A stretch of DNA of 64,000 nt, taken from Ruegeria arenilitoris. Its GTDB lineage: Bacteria; Pseudomonadota; Alphaproteobacteria; Rhodobacterales; Rhodobacteraceae. Below the pieces are notes generated by a model that was given only the letters and a program-made list of their open reading frames with translations, was not told the origin of the DNA and did not search any database. This document shows, piece after piece, positions 34,334 to 42,981 of the stretch. The DNA lies in the NCBI RefSeq assembly GCF_013032855.1, contig NZ_WQDA01000005.1, positions 186,001 through 250,000 of the forward strand. Direction: 5' to 3'. The number at the start of each line of letters is the position of its first letter. Position 1 is the stretch's first letter. Position numbers and translations under genes: made by a program.

Positions 34334-35056
34334 TCAGACGAAAAACTGCGCGCCGTTGGCCGAAATCGTCGACCCGTTGATGAACTGCGAATCTTCCGAG
34401 GCCAGGAATGCGACGCAGCGGGCAATTTCCTCGGGTTCGCCCAAACGGCCTGCGGGGATCTGACCGATGATGGCTTCACGCACCTTTTCCGGAACGGCCA
34501 TGACCATCTCGGTCGCGATGTATCCGGGGCAGATAGCATTTGCGGTGATGCCGGCGCGCGCGCCTTCCTGCGCCAGGGATTTGACGATGCCCAGATCACC
34601 GGCTTTGGTGGCGGCATAGTTCACCTGAGCGAACTGGCCCTTTTGCCCGTTGATCGAGCTGATCACGATCACCCGACCGAACTTGCGCTCGCGCATGCCG
34701 GGCCAGACGGGGTGTACGGTGTTGAACACCCCGGTCAGGTTGGTGTCGATCACCTGGTGCCATTGTTCCGGTGTCATCTTGTGGAACGGCGCGTCGCGGG
34801 TGATGCCGGCATTGGCGACAACGATGTCGATCGGGCCGAGCTCGGCTTCGACCTTTTCGATGCCCGCCTTGGACTCGTCATAGTCGGCCACGTTCCATTT
34901 GTAGGTCGCAATGCCGGTTTCCTCGGTGAACTTGGCCGCGGCTTCGTCATTCCCCGCATACGAGGCGGCTACATTGTATCCTTCGGCCTTGAGCGCTTTG
35001 GAAATTGCTGCGCCGATGCCGCGGGTGCCGCCGGTTACGAGTGCTGTACGTGCCAT
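34334..35056 (-). CDS. phaB: Acetoacetyl-CoA reductase
   Basis: The 240-residue short-chain dehydrogenase reduces acetoacetyl-CoA to (R)-3-hydroxybutyryl-CoA with NADPH, the second step of polyhydroxybutyrate synthesis. The NADPH loop TGGTRGIG lies at 8-15, NAG at 82-84, and the catalytic set is Ser134, Tyr147 and Lys151 (NYAATKAG). FHKMTPEQWHQVIDTNLTG is typical of PhaB. The RBS GGAGGA precedes the start. phaA lies upstream on the same strand but is separated by a terminator, so phaB has its own promoter. Confidence 0.95.
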   Translation of the reverse strand: MARTALVTGGTRGIGAAISKALKAEGYNVAASYAGNDEAAAKFTEETGIATYKWNVADYDESKAGIEKVEAELGPIDIVVANAGITRDAPFHKMTPEQWHQVIDTNLTGVFNTVHPVWPGMRERKFGRVIVISSINGQKGQFAQVNYAATKAGDLGIVKSLAQEGARAGITANAICPGYIATEMVMAVPEKVREAIIGQIPAGRLGEPEEIARCVAFLASEDSQFINGSTISANGAQFFV

Positions 35057-35107
35057 TTAGGACTCCTCCAAATTTAATCGTGTTGGTAATTCTGTTACTC
35101 TGAGAGA

Positions 35108-35120
35108 TTGCGTTGCGCAA
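35108..35120 (-). promoter_or_regulatory. TTGCG-N3-CGCAA inverted repeat in the phaB promoter (PhaR-like site)
   Basis: This perfect inverted repeat lies 52 bases upstream of phaB. On the minus strand it overlaps a possible -35 (TTGCGC), followed after 17 bases by TAACAG. It resembles the TGC-rich repeats bound by PhaR repressors, recalled from the literature, not checked. Confidence 0.4.
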
Positions 35121-35194
35121 TATCGTTTCGTCGCGAGCTGGCTCTTTCCGTTTGGTGATATTGTCGCATCCTAGGGATATTCTCGGAGTGTAAC

Positions 35195-35223
35195 AAAAAA
35201 GGGCGCCCATTGGACGCCCTTAT
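35195..35223 (-). terminator. Rho-independent terminator of phaA
   Basis: The stem AAGGGCG/CGCCCTT (35199-35205 with 35215-35221) is followed on the minus strand by six T residues (complement of 35195-35200). It sits 20 bases past the phaA stop and separates phaA from phaB. Confidence 0.8.
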
Positions 35224-35242
35224 TCGTGACTTGTCAAAGCAC

Positions 35243-36418
35243 TTAGACGCGCTCCACGCACAGGGCGACGCCCATGCCGCCTCCGATGCAGAGGGTTGCC
35301 AGACCCTTTTTCGCGTTCCGGCGCTTCATTTCGAACAGCAGCGTGTTCAGAACCCGGCAGCCGGATGCTCCGATCGGGTGGCCGATGGCGATCGCGCCGC
35401 CGTTCACGTTCACGATCGAGGGATCCCAACCCATGTCCTTGTTCACGGCGCAAGCCTGTGCCGCGAAGGCCTCGTTGGCTTCGACCAGATCCAGATCGTC
35501 AACCGACCAGCCGGCCTTTTCCAGCGCCTTGCGCGAGGCATAGATCGGTCCGACACCCATGATCGACGGGTCCAGCCCGGCGGTCGCATAAGACGCGATG
35601 CGGGCCAGCGGTTCGATCCCGCGCTTTTCGGCGTTGTCGGCTGACATCAGCAGGGTTGCCGCCGCGCCGTCATTCAGACCCGAGGCGTTGGCCGCAGTCA
35701 CCGAGCCATCCTTCGTGAAGGCTGGACGCAGCTTGGCCATCGCCTCCATGGTCGCGCCGTGACGGATGTACTCGTCACTATCCATCACGATGTCGCCCTT
35801 GCGAGTCTTGATGGTGAAGGGCACGATCTCGTCCTTGAACTTGCCGGCCTTCTGCGCGGCCTCAGCCTTGTTCTGGCTGGCCACCGCGAACTCATCCTGC
35901 ATATCGCGGCTGATCTGCCACTTCTCGGCCACGTTCTCGGCGGTCTGGCCCATGTGGTAGCCGTTGAACGCATCCCACAGGCCGTCGCGGATCATGGTGT
36001 CGATGTATTTCATGTCGCCCATCTTGTGGCCCGCGCGCAGAGATGCGGCGTGGGGCGACAGGGTCATGTTTTCCTGACCGCCTGCGCAGACGATCTCGGC
36101 ATCGCCCAGCTGGATATGCTGAGCGCCCAGTGCGACGGCGCGCAGGCCCGAACCACAGACCTGGTTGATGCCCCAGGCCGCGCTTTCCTGCGGCAGGCCG
36201 GCGTTGATGTGCGCCTGGCGTGCGGGGTTCTGGCCTTGGGCGGCCGTCAGAACCTGACCCATGATGGTTTCGCTCACCTCGGACTTGTCGATCCCGGCGC
36301 GTTCCACGACGGCTTCGAGGACGGCAGCGCCCAGATCATGTGCGGGGGTGTTCGCAAAGGAACCGCCAAAGCTGCCGACGCCCGTGCGTGCGGCGGATGC
36401 GATTACTACGTTGGTCAT
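35243..36418 (-). CDS. phaA: Acetyl-CoA C-acetyltransferase (beta-ketothiolase)
   Basis: A 391-residue thiolase condensing two acetyl-CoA to acetoacetyl-CoA for polyhydroxybutyrate synthesis. The nucleophilic Cys88 is in [10 protein letters not shown], the catalytic His in [11 protein letters not shown] and the second Cys377 in [15 protein letters not shown] lies 8 bases before the start. A TGC/GCA palindrome lies upstream (36542-36557), suggesting PhaR-type control shared with phaB. Confidence 0.96.
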   Translation of the reverse strand: MTNVVIASAARTGVGSFGGSFANTPAHDLGAAVLEAVVERAGIDKSEVSETIMGQVLTAAQGQNPARQAHINAGLPQESAAWGINQVCGSGLRAVALGAQHIQLGDAEIVCAGGQENMTLSPHAASLRAGHKMGDMKYIDTMIRDGLWDAFNGYHMGQTAENVAEKWQISRDMQDEFAVASQNKAEAAQKAGKFKDEIVPFTIKTRKGDIVMDSDEYIRHGATMEAMAKLRPAFTKDGSVTAANASGLNDGAAATLLMSADNAEKRGIEPLARIASYATAGLDPSIMGVGPIYASRKALEKAGWSVDDLDLVEANEAFAAQACAVNKDMGWDPSIVNVNGGAIAIGHPIGASGCRVLNTLLFEMKRRNAKKGLATLCIGGGMGVALCVERV

Positions 36419-36541
36419 ACAGTCAATCCTTTACCGTCAAGGTCCTGTGGGAAATCTGACGGCGCAGGTCGCACAGAGCCTCTCTGGCGATGCAAGAGCG
36501 CCTCGTGATCCCCCGCTCCAGCACTTTCTGCCATAGCGCAA

Positions 36542-36557
36542 TGCTGCACGTGCAGCA
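36542..36557 (-). promoter_or_regulatory. Perfect 16-bp palindrome upstream of phaA (PhaR-like site)
   Basis: TGCTGCACGTGCAGCA is fully palindromic and has CTGC-N4-GCAG form. On the minus strand it overlaps a possible -35 (TTGCTG) with TATGGC 17 bases further. This is the layout of a repressor operator. PhaR is the natural candidate regulator but is not encoded here. Confidence 0.5.
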
Positions 36558-36614
36558 ACGGACAGCTTGTCTCATGAGAAAGCCTCGGCTGGATAGCGCC
36601 CAAGGGAATTGGGT

Positions 36615-37448
36615 TCAACTTCCTGTTTTGGCTTCTTTTTCCGGTTGCCACGGGGCTTTCACCGTCGGAGCGCCGAATAGGTAGCCCTGCAGACAGTCCA
36701 CACCGCTGGCCACCAGAAACTCGGCATCTTCACGCGTTTCGACCGATTCGGCGATGACCAGAATCTCGAATTCACGGGCGACGGCGATCAGCGCGCGCAC
36801 CAGCGCCTGATTGTCCGGGTTGGTGCTGACACCCCGTACGAACTGCCCGTCGATCTTCGCCGCGTCAAAGAAGAACTCGCGAAAATACCTGAAGCTGAAG
36901 TTGCTGGCGCCGAAGTCATCCAGCGCAAAAGCGATCCCGCGATCCTGAAGCCGGTCCATGAAATCGATCACCAGTTCGGGAACCTGCATTGCCGAGCTTT
37001 CGGAGATTTCGAGGATAAGCCGCTCGCCCAGCGTTTTGTCCCGCTTGAGAAACCGGTCCAGGATCCGCGACCAGCGCGCGTATCCGATCGAGCGTGCGGA
37101 CATGTTGACCGAAAGCCGGATTTCCGGATTGCGAGACAGGGCGCGCAATCCTTTTTCCAATGCTATGCAGTCCAATTCCCGGCCGATTGGTGTGTTTTCC
37201 ACCTGCGGCATGAACTCCCGCGCGGGGATCACACGGCCGGTTTCGTCCAGCACGCGGATGAATGCCTCATAGAAGGCAACGCCGTGCGGGTCTCGTGCTT
37301 GCATGACGGGCTGGAACGCCAGGCGGCATTGCTGATGCTTGACAGCCTCGGTCGCCATTTGAACGGTCGAAGTGTCCCGCGCGGCGACGGCCGAATTCAA
37401 CGGGCTGTCCCCACCCTCTGGCAGATCTGCAAAGTCCTTTTTCCGCAT
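36615..37448 (-). CDS. EAL-domain protein (cyclic-di-GMP phosphodiesterase, putative)
   Basis: A 277-residue protein made almost entirely of one EAL domain, cytoplasmic, with no sensor or GGDEF domain. The signature motif reads YEAFIR (EAF in place of EAL, Glu61). Other active-site motifs look intact: LSVNMSARS, LEISESS, LDDFGASNFS, AAKIDGQFV, IAESVET and QGYLFG. It may therefore hydrolyse cyclic-di-GMP or act only as a binding protein. The gene precedes phaA on the same strand with a 196-base gap. Confidence 0.88.
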   Translation of the reverse strand: MRKKDFADLPEGGDSPLNSAVAARDTSTVQMATEAVKHQQCRLAFQPVMQARDPHGVAFYEAFIRVLDETGRVIPAREFMPQVENTPIGRELDCIALEKGLRALSRNPEIRLSVNMSARSIGYARWSRILDRFLKRDKTLGERLILEISESSAMQVPELVIDFMDRLQDRGIAFALDDFGASNFSFRYFREFFFDAAKIDGQFVRGVSTNPDNQALVRALIAVAREFEILVIAESVETREDAEFLVASGVDCLQGYLFGAPTVKAPWQPEKEAKTGS

Positions 37449-37549
37449 CGACGCCGAATCCCCGTACGTTTCCGAAACCGGTCAGCACGTAGTTTCGGGT
37501 CGTACCGGTGAATTTGCGGTTAATGCGCGTCGGGAATCAGTCGGCGGGA

Positions 37550-37741
37550 TCAGCGGGTCGTCTGGGCTGCGTGGCGCAATTCGACTACGGCGCCAATCAC
37601 GGCGCCCAGGAAGCCTGTGCCCACCATAGCAACTCCAAGCATCATCACCGCCGGCGCAGGCTGCTGGCCAAGGGCGCTGAGCATCGCGATTACCAGGCCC
37701 AACAGGCCGGTTGCGGTGAAGATGGCTGTAACGCGGGACAT
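37550..37741 (-). CDS. Small two-span membrane protein
   Basis: A 63-residue protein with two hydrophobic segments (AIFTATGLLGLVIAMLSAL and VMMLGVAMVGTGFLGAVIGA) and a polar tail. The start at 37741 has a GGAG site seven bases upstream and is preferred over a frame reaching 37762. It is unrecognised and stands alone between the EAL and sterol-desaturase genes. Confidence 0.65.
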   Translation of the reverse strand: MSRVTAIFTATGLLGLVIAMLSALGQQPAPAVMMLGVAMVGTGFLGAVIGAVVELRHAAQTTR

Positions 37742-37833
37742 GGTGGAACTCCGACCGAACAAACTTGTCGCATTTCCGGATATGGAGCACGCGCGCCGGA
37801 ATTCAAGCGCCCGCCCGGCAGACGCCGCCAGTC

Positions 37834-38805
37834 TCAGGCCTGTTTTGCCTGTTGGTTGGGCAGGTTTTCGTCGAATTGCTCGAAACCGGGCGTTCCGAGA
37901 TCTTCGGGATGGCGGGCCAGGTGCTTGGACTTGATCTGCTCGGAGCTGTCGCGGCTGCCGTCATGGCTGTAGCCCGGCGGGGCAAAGCAATAGGCCAGCC
38001 GCTGTTTCAGGGTCAGGCCCGGCTGGGTCGCGTCGCGCCAGATGGCCACCCATTCGTGAAAGGCCACCCGCAGCGGGTTGAAGGTGCCGATATTGTGCAC
38101 CAGGCCATAGTCGACCCGGTCGTGCTCCTGCTCGGGGACGAAGGTGCCGAACAGCTTGTCCCAGATGATGAACACCCCGGCATAGTTGCAATCCAGATAG
38201 CGCGCGTTGCGGCCGTGGTGGGCACGGTGGTGGCTGGGGGTGTTCATGACCGCCTCGAACCAGCGGGGCATCTTGCCGATGGCTTCGGTGTGGATCCAGA
38301 ACTGGTAGATCAGGTTCAGGCCGCCGCAGAACAGCACCATCGCCGGGTGGAACCCCAGCAGGATCAGCGGCGCGCGCACGACCATCATGAAGGTGAAGGT
38401 ATAGGTCCAGGTCTGCCGCAGGGCGGTCGTCAGGTTGTAGTGCTGCGAGCTGTGGTGGTTTACATGGCTGGCCCAGACCCAGCGGATGCGGTGCCCGAAC
38501 CGGTGCACCCAGTAGTATCGCAGGTCATCCAGCACAAAGCACAGGATGATCACCGGGATCGATGTGCCCAGATCCAATGGCGAAATCTTCCACAGCCACA
38601 TGAAGAACCCATAGGCGATGAAGCCCAGCAGGAATCCGGACGCGATGTTGCCCGCTCCCATGATCAGCGAGGTCACGGCGTCGCGGGTTTCATACCGCCC
38701 GCCACGGCCCTTCATGGCGATCCACAGAAATTCGGCCAGGATTGCGGCGATAAAGAACGGCACGGCCCATTGGACGACATCGGGAAAGCTGATCTGGTCG
38801 GTCAT
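37834..38805 (-). CDS. Sterol desaturase/fatty-acid hydroxylase family protein
   Basis: A 323-residue membrane di-iron protein. Histidine clusters are YWVHRFGHRIRW, HVNHHSSQHYN, FWIHTEAIG and TPSHHRAHHGRN, as required for the di-iron site of this hydroxylase superfamily. Several hydrophobic segments flank them. Substrates in bacteria include sterols, carotenoids and lipids (for example ornithine-lipid hydroxylation); the one used here is unknown. Its start overlaps the stop of the upstream 128-residue gene in ATGA. Confidence 0.92.
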   Translation of the reverse strand: MTDQISFPDVVQWAVPFFIAAILAEFLWIAMKGRGGRYETRDAVTSLIMGAGNIASGFLLGFIAYGFFMWLWKISPLDLGTSIPVIILCFVLDDLRYYWVHRFGHRIRWVWASHVNHHSSQHYNLTTALRQTWTYTFTFMMVVRAPLILLGFHPAMVLFCGGLNLIYQFWIHTEAIGKMPRWFEAVMNTPSHHRAHHGRNARYLDCNYAGVFIIWDKLFGTFVPEQEHDRVDYGLVHNIGTFNPLRVAFHEWVAIWRDATQPGLTLKQRLAYCFAPPGYSHDGSRDSSEQIKSKHLARHPEDLGTPGFEQFDENLPNQQAKQA

Positions 38806-39188
38806 GCGGGCTCCAGCAGGTGGCGCCAGTGGCGGCGCTCGGTTTCATCAAGGCGGACGGTGACGCCGGGGGTGGCGAAGTCGTGGAACTGGACCTCGAT
38901 GCCCTCGGGGTGGTCGATCCAGTCGAAATCGCGCAGATGGCGGGCCACCGTGTCGGCGCCAAAGGACCACAACAGGCCCGGCCCGGTCTCGGTGCGCAGC
39001 AATGCGGCGTGTCCGTCATGGGCAAGGGTGACGTCGATGATGGTGTCGTCGGGGAAATGGCGCAGCCATTCGGCGCGCGCGACATCGGCGCTCAGCACGC
39101 GCAGGCGCGATTTGCCCGTCAGATGCAGCAGTGCGGTGATGCCGGCAATGCCACCGACCACCAGAACCAGCAGGATTTCCAGCGGCAT
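38802..39188 (-). CDS. Hypothetical membrane-anchored protein
   Basis: A 128-residue protein with one N-terminal membrane segment (ILLVLVVGGIAGITALLHL) and a soluble beta-rich domain (DTIIDVTLAHDGHAALLRTE, GLLWSFGADTVARHL). No family recognised. It is translationally coupled to the sterol-desaturase gene, so a role alongside that enzyme is plausible. Confidence 0.75.
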   Translation of the reverse strand: MPLEILLVLVVGGIAGITALLHLTGKSRLRVLSADVARAEWLRHFPDDTIIDVTLAHDGHAALLRTETGPGLLWSFGADTVARHLRDFDWIDHPEGIEVQFHDFATPGVTVRLDETERRHWRHLLEPA

Positions 39189-39247
39189 GATGTCCTCCCG
39201 CGGACAGAGTGCAAGCGGGGTCAGGCCCTGTCAAAGGTGGCGTTGCG

Positions 39248-39577
39248 TCAGGGGGTGTTGTGCGGCTCAAGCAATTCGTGCCGGACAACGCGCTCGACGA
39301 AGGGCACCAGCCCTTCGGGTCCCGAGGCGCGATCCTTGAGGTGAATGCAGATATCCGGCCGCCGCGCCGCGATGATGCCCACCAGTTCGCCACGCACCTT
39401 GTCATCGAGGCCCGCGCCCATAATCGCGCAGGCGATGCGCGGTTCGGCGTCCAGTTGCCGCCGCACCTCGTCGGGATCATGCGCGCCCAGCCACCGGATC
39501 GGAAGATGCTCCAGTTGCCGCGCCACGTCGCCGATCACGTTGGGCAGCCGGCCGATCAGTAAAACCACCGGTTTCAT
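39248..39577 (-). CDS. Hypothetical protein, receiver-like alpha/beta fold
   Basis: A 109-residue soluble protein starting MKPVVLLIGRLPNVIGDVAR. Alternating strands and helices (ACAIMGAGLDDKVRGELVGI, PDICIHLKDRASGPEGLVPF) resemble a response-regulator-like or Rossmann half fold, but phosphoacceptor residues are not clear. The GGAGG site upstream fixes the ATG at 39577. It is upstream of the 128-residue and desaturase genes on the same strand. Confidence 0.7.
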   Translation of the reverse strand: MKPVVLLIGRLPNVIGDVARQLEHLPIRWLGAHDPDEVRRQLDAEPRIACAIMGAGLDDKVRGELVGIIAARRPDICIHLKDRASGPEGLVPFVERVVRHELLEPHNTP

Positions 39578-39602
39578 CTCAGCCTCCTGTCTGTTGCCAA
39601 TG

Positions 39603-39628
39603 AAAAACCGGCCCTGTTCAGGCCGGTT
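39603..39628 (-). terminator. Rho-independent terminator of tlpA
   Basis: AACCGGCC/GGCCGGTT (39606-39613 with 39621-39628) forms an 8-bp stem with a 7-base loop. Read on the minus strand it is followed by five T residues, just past the tlpA stop. Confidence 0.8.
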
Positions 39629-39658
39629 CCAGTCTAGCACAAAAGGCCCGTCAGGTGG

Positions 39659-40225
39659 TCAGCTTTCGGGGTTCAGCAGGGCCGCGATGATCGCCTTGGC
39701 ACTGTCCGAGTTCCATTCGGCGTCGCCGATCAGCCGCGCGATTTCCTGGCCGTCGGGGTCGATGATTATGGTGATCGGCAGGCCGACGATGCCCATCTCG
39801 CGGGCGACGGCCTGTTTCGGGTCCTGGTGGCGGGGCAGGTTGGTGATGCCGTTTTCGTCAAAGAACTTCTTGATCCCCGCGGGCGAGTTGCGCCCGGTGG
39901 CCAGCGTCAGAACCTCAAACTGGTCTCCGCCGAATTCCTCCTGCAGCTCGGCGATCTGGGGCATCTCCTTGCGGCAGGGCGCGCACCAGGTGGCCCAGAA
40001 GTTCAGCAGAACGTATTTGCCGCGATAATCCGCCAGCGTGGCGGAGCCGCCGTCATCTTCCAGCAAGAATTCCGCGTCCGAGACCGGTTTCGGCTCGGAA
40101 TGCAGGATCAGGCGTTTCAGGCTGCCGTCGCGCAGGTCGGCCAGGGCCTGGGTGTCGGCGGCCAAAGCGGCATTTGCACCCAGCGCAAGGGCCATATAAA
40201 GGGGGATCAGACGAAACAGGCGCAT
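39659..40225 (-). CDS. TlpA-family thiol-disulfide oxidoreductase
   Basis: A 188-residue exported thioredoxin-fold protein. A signal peptide spans residues 1-23. The active site is [12 protein letters not shown] with Cys81 and Cys84, and the cis-proline segment is [12 protein letters not shown]. TlpA/ResA proteins reduce disulfides in periplasmic proteins such as apo-cytochromes and oxidases. It is divergent from argH with only 21 bases between the start codons. Confidence 0.93.
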   Translation of the reverse strand: MRLFRLIPLYMALALGANAALAADTQALADLRDGSLKRLILHSEPKPVSDAEFLLEDDGGSATLADYRGKYVLLNFWATWCAPCRKEMPQIAELQEEFGGDQFEVLTLATGRNSPAGIKKFFDENGITNLPRHQDPKQAVAREMGIVGLPITIIIDPDGQEIARLIGDAEWNSDSAKAIIAALLNPES

Positions 40226-40246
40226 ATCAACTCCGGGTTTTCCAGC

Positions 40247-41638
40247 ATGACCGAACAATCCTCGAACCAGATGTGGGGCGGCCGCTTTGCCGCCGGACCA
40301 GACGCGATCATGGAGGCGATCAATGCCTCGATCGGGTTCGACCGACGGATGGCGGCCCAGGACATCGCGGGCTCGCGGGCCCATGCCGCCATGCTGGCCG
40401 CCACGGGCGTGATTAGTGATAGTGATGCCGAGGCCATTCGGGAAGGGCTGCTCACCGTTTTGTCAGAGATCGAACGTGGTGAGTTCCAGTTCTCGACCGC
40501 GCTGGAAGACATCCACATGAATGTCGAGGCGCGCCTGAAAGAAATCATTGGCGAACCCGCAGGCCGCCTGCACACGGGTCGCAGCCGCAATGACCAGGTA
40601 GCGACCGATTTCAAACTGTGGGTCCGCGATCAGCTGGACGCCGCCGAATCCGGCCTGCTGGCCCTGATCCGCGCGCTTCTGGCGCAGGCCGAGGCCGGGG
40701 CCGATTGGGTCATGCCCGGTTTCACCCACCTGCAGACCGCGCAGCCGGTGACCTGGGGCCACCACATGATGGCCTATGTCGAGATGTTCGGCCGCGACCT
40801 GTCCCGCGTGCGGGATGCGCGCGCCCGGATGAACGAATGCCCGCTGGGTGCTGCGGCGCTGGCCGGCACGTCCTTCCCGATCGACCGGCACATGACGGCG
40901 CAGGCGCTGGGCTTTGACCGGCCCGCCGCCAACTCGCTGGATGCGGTCAGCGATCGCGATTTCGCGCTGGAATTTTTGTCGGTGGCCTCGATCTGCGCGG
41001 TGCATCTGTCGCGGTTCGCCGAAGAACTGGTGATCTGGTCTTCGGCCCAGTTCCGCTTTGTCACCCTGTCCGACCGGTTCTCGACCGGCTCGTCGATCAT
41101 GCCGCAGAAAAAGAACCCCGACGCAGCCGAGCTGATCCGCGCCAAGGTGGGTCGGATCTTTGGCGCCAACACGGCGCTGATGATGGTGATGAAGGGCCTG
41201 CCGCTGGCCTATTCCAAGGACATGCAGGAAGACAAGGAACAGGTCTTTGACGCCGCCGACAACTGGATGCTGGCGCTGGCTGCGATGGAAGGCATGGTCA
41301 AGGACATGACCGCCAACCGCGACAGCCTGGCCGCCGCAGCCGGCTCGGGCTTTTCCACCGCGACCGATCTGGCCGACTGGCTGGTGCGGGTGCTTGGCCT
41401 GCCCTTCCGTGATGCGCACCACGTCACCGGATCGCTGGTCGCCATGGCCGAGAATAAAGGCTGCGATCTGCCCGATCTGACGCTGGAAGACATGCAATCG
41501 GTCCACGCGGGCATCACACAGAATGTCTATTCTGTCCTTGGCGTCGAGAATTCGGTAAGCTCGCGCCAGTCCTATGGGGGTACGGCCCCGGACCAGGTCC
41601 GGGCGCAGATCGCCCGCTGGAAGGAGATGCTGGAATGA
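40247..41638 (+). CDS. argH: Argininosuccinate lyase
   Basis: A 463-residue lyase that splits argininosuccinate into arginine and fumarate. The conserved start is [16 protein letters not shown], followed by [23 protein letters not shown] and the superfamily signature [12 protein letters not shown] near residues 284-295. Its ATGA overlaps the start of a small lipoprotein gene, an arrangement I recall from other Rhodobacterales. Confidence 0.96.
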   Translation: MTEQSSNQMWGGRFAAGPDAIMEAINASIGFDRRMAAQDIAGSRAHAAMLAATGVISDSDAEAIREGLLTVLSEIERGEFQFSTALEDIHMNVEARLKEIIGEPAGRLHTGRSRNDQVATDFKLWVRDQLDAAESGLLALIRALLAQAEAGADWVMPGFTHLQTAQPVTWGHHMMAYVEMFGRDLSRVRDARARMNECPLGAAALAGTSFPIDRHMTAQALGFDRPAANSLDAVSDRDFALEFLSVASICAVHLSRFAEELVIWSSAQFRFVTLSDRFSTGSSIMPQKKNPDAAELIRAKVGRIFGANTALMMVMKGLPLAYSKDMQEDKEQVFDAADNWMLALAAMEGMVKDMTANRDSLAAAAGSGFSTATDLADWLVRVLGLPFRDAHHVTGSLVAMAENKGCDLPDLTLEDMQSVHAGITQNVYSVLGVENSVSSRQSYGGTAPDQVRAQIARWKEMLE

Positions 41639-41817
41639 CAACCTTGCGTGTGATTGCCCTGATCGGGGCCGCTTTCATCTTGGCGGCCTGCGGCGCCGAC
41701 GGAGAGCCCGTCCAGCCGACCCTGAACGCCAATGTGGGCGTTTCGACCAGTGGCACATATGTGAGCGGGGGCGTCGGCCTGCACCGAGGCCCTCTCAGCG
41801 TGTTTCTGGGGATCTGA
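41635..41817 (+). CDS. Small lipoprotein coupled to argH
   Basis: A 60-residue predicted lipoprotein with signal peptide and lipobox LAAC (Cys at about 19). The mature part is Gly/Ser/Val-rich ([20 protein letters not shown]). The start overlaps the argH stop. The function is unknown. It shares a GVS-x-SG pattern with the next lipoprotein gene. Confidence 0.8.
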   Translation: MTTLRVIALIGAAFILAACGADGEPVQPTLNANVGVSTSGTYVSGGVGLHRGPLSVFLGI

Positions 41818-41886
41818 ACGCTCTGCGGTTGAAAGCGACGGGCCAGTCGCCATTTAGCAAGTGATCCAACAAATGAAGGCAGCGAA

Positions 41887-42042
41887 ATGAAACCACTCGG
41901 CCTTATCCTGTCGCTTGCCGTACTGGCGGCGTGCGAGACCACGAATCCGCCGCGCTCTCAGCCAGTAGAAGAGCCCGCGCGCTCGGGGGCTGGGGTGTCC
42001 GTATCGGGATACGCGCGGGCCGGGGTGTCGACGAATTTCTGA
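41887..42042 (+). CDS. Second small lipoprotein
   Basis: A 51-residue frame encoding a lipoprotein signal (MKPLGLILSLAVLAAC) and a short tail containing GVSVSGYARAGVSTNF. The lipobox LAAC and the shared tail pattern with the argH-coupled lipoprotein support it as a real, possibly duplicated, gene. It is 69 bases after the first lipoprotein and ends 17 bases before the convergent glycine-zipper gene. Confidence 0.65.
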   Translation: MKPLGLILSLAVLAACETTNPPRSQPVEEPARSGAGVSVSGYARAGVSTNF

Positions 42043-42059
42043 ATGAGCCTTTGATGCGT

Positions 42060-42446
42060 TCAGCCGGCCACTGGGTGCCCGCGCTGCCGCAGACACTCGA
42101 TCAGAATGTCACGCCGGGTGTTGCGCATCTCGGCGGCTCCGGCGACCGCACCTGCCGCTGATCCCACAGCTGCGCCGGCTATGGCGCCTTCTGCGTTTCC
42201 AACCGTGTCGTCCGAAATGCCTGCCAGTGCGCCGACCCCGGCGCCGATCAAGGCCTGTGACCGGGTTTCCGGATTCCACAGGTCCTGGGACTTGGCCAAT
42301 GCGCGGCACTGATCCAGATCAGCGGCGTAAGCCGGGCCCGGCTCGGCAGACAGGACGGGTTGGTGTTGGGCACCGGTGCCGCTGCATGCGGCTGTGACCA
42401 GGGCCAGCGGCAAGACGGTCAGTGTGAACCGTTCCTTGAACAGCAT
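42060..42446 (-). CDS. Glycine-zipper lipoprotein
   Basis: A 128-residue predicted lipoprotein with lipobox TAAC (Cys at about 21). A polar domain (DLDQCRALAKSQDLW) precedes a glycine-zipper membrane region (ALIGAGVGALAGI, then AIAGAAVGSAAGAVAGAAE). Similar proteins (SlyB/YMGG-type) associate with the outer membrane and envelope stress. The C-terminus carries CLRQRGHPVAG. Confidence 0.8.
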   Translation of the reverse strand: MLFKERFTLTVLPLALVTAACSGTGAQHQPVLSAEPGPAYAADLDQCRALAKSQDLWNPETRSQALIGAGVGALAGISDDTVGNAEGAIAGAAVGSAAGAVAGAAEMRNTRRDILIECLRQRGHPVAG

Positions 42447-42539
42447 GAGTTGTCTTTCTTTGTAGGTATTCCGGCGGGAGCCGGAGCCACTTTCTTTTGC
42501 TGTGGCTTCGGGCCCTTTGCGAGTGCGCGCCGGGCGGGT

Positions 42540-42971
42540 TCAGATGTGGCCAAGGCCACGATGAGCCAAGGCCAGGACGTAGAAAGCCAGGATGAAATCC
42601 AGAATCTCGATCAGTCCAAGCATCAGTGGAATCGGGTCGGGTGATGTGGGGAAGACATGACCCAGATCCAGCAGGACCACGAAGATGTATCCCCAGGCCG
42701 CCACGATGGCGCCCCAGCTTGCCGTTGCCGAACCGCGCAGCATGGCCACCGCCGACCCCACGGCCAGCAGGGCAAGCGCGATCAGAAAGGCGTTGAAGCC
42801 CCAGAATACCGCTCCACCCAGCCCGGAAAAGTCGCGGGTCTCGATCGGGCCGCCTGGGACCAGCGTGACAAAGCTGGCGACGAGGACAAGCATCAGTTTG
42901 GCGGCTGTTGCCGTGGGTTGGGACGCCATAGGCCGCGTTGGGCTGGCGTTGATTTGTGACGAATGCGCCAT
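42540..42971 (-). CDS. Hypothetical four-span membrane protein
   Basis: A 143-residue protein with four hydrophobic segments after a polar 25-residue start (MLVLVASFVTLVPG, FWGFNAFLIALALLAVGSAV, AAWGYIFVVLLDLGHVF, IEILDFILAFYVLALAH). No family recognised. It is divergent from a TetR-type regulator, and a 10-bp inverted repeat lies between the two, so it is the probable target of that regulator. Confidence 0.72.
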   Translation of the reverse strand: MAHSSQINASPTRPMASQPTATAAKLMLVLVASFVTLVPGGPIETRDFSGLGGAVFWGFNAFLIALALLAVGSAVAMLRGSATASWGAIVAAWGYIFVVLLDLGHVFPTSPDPIPLMLGLIEILDFILAFYVLALAHRGLGHI

Positions 42972-42981
42972 GACAGAATCC

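Noticed and set aside
36490..36684. 64-codon plus-strand frame in the phaA upstream region
   Set aside because: Overlaps the EAL gene end and the phaA control region; no RBS or recognised sequence.
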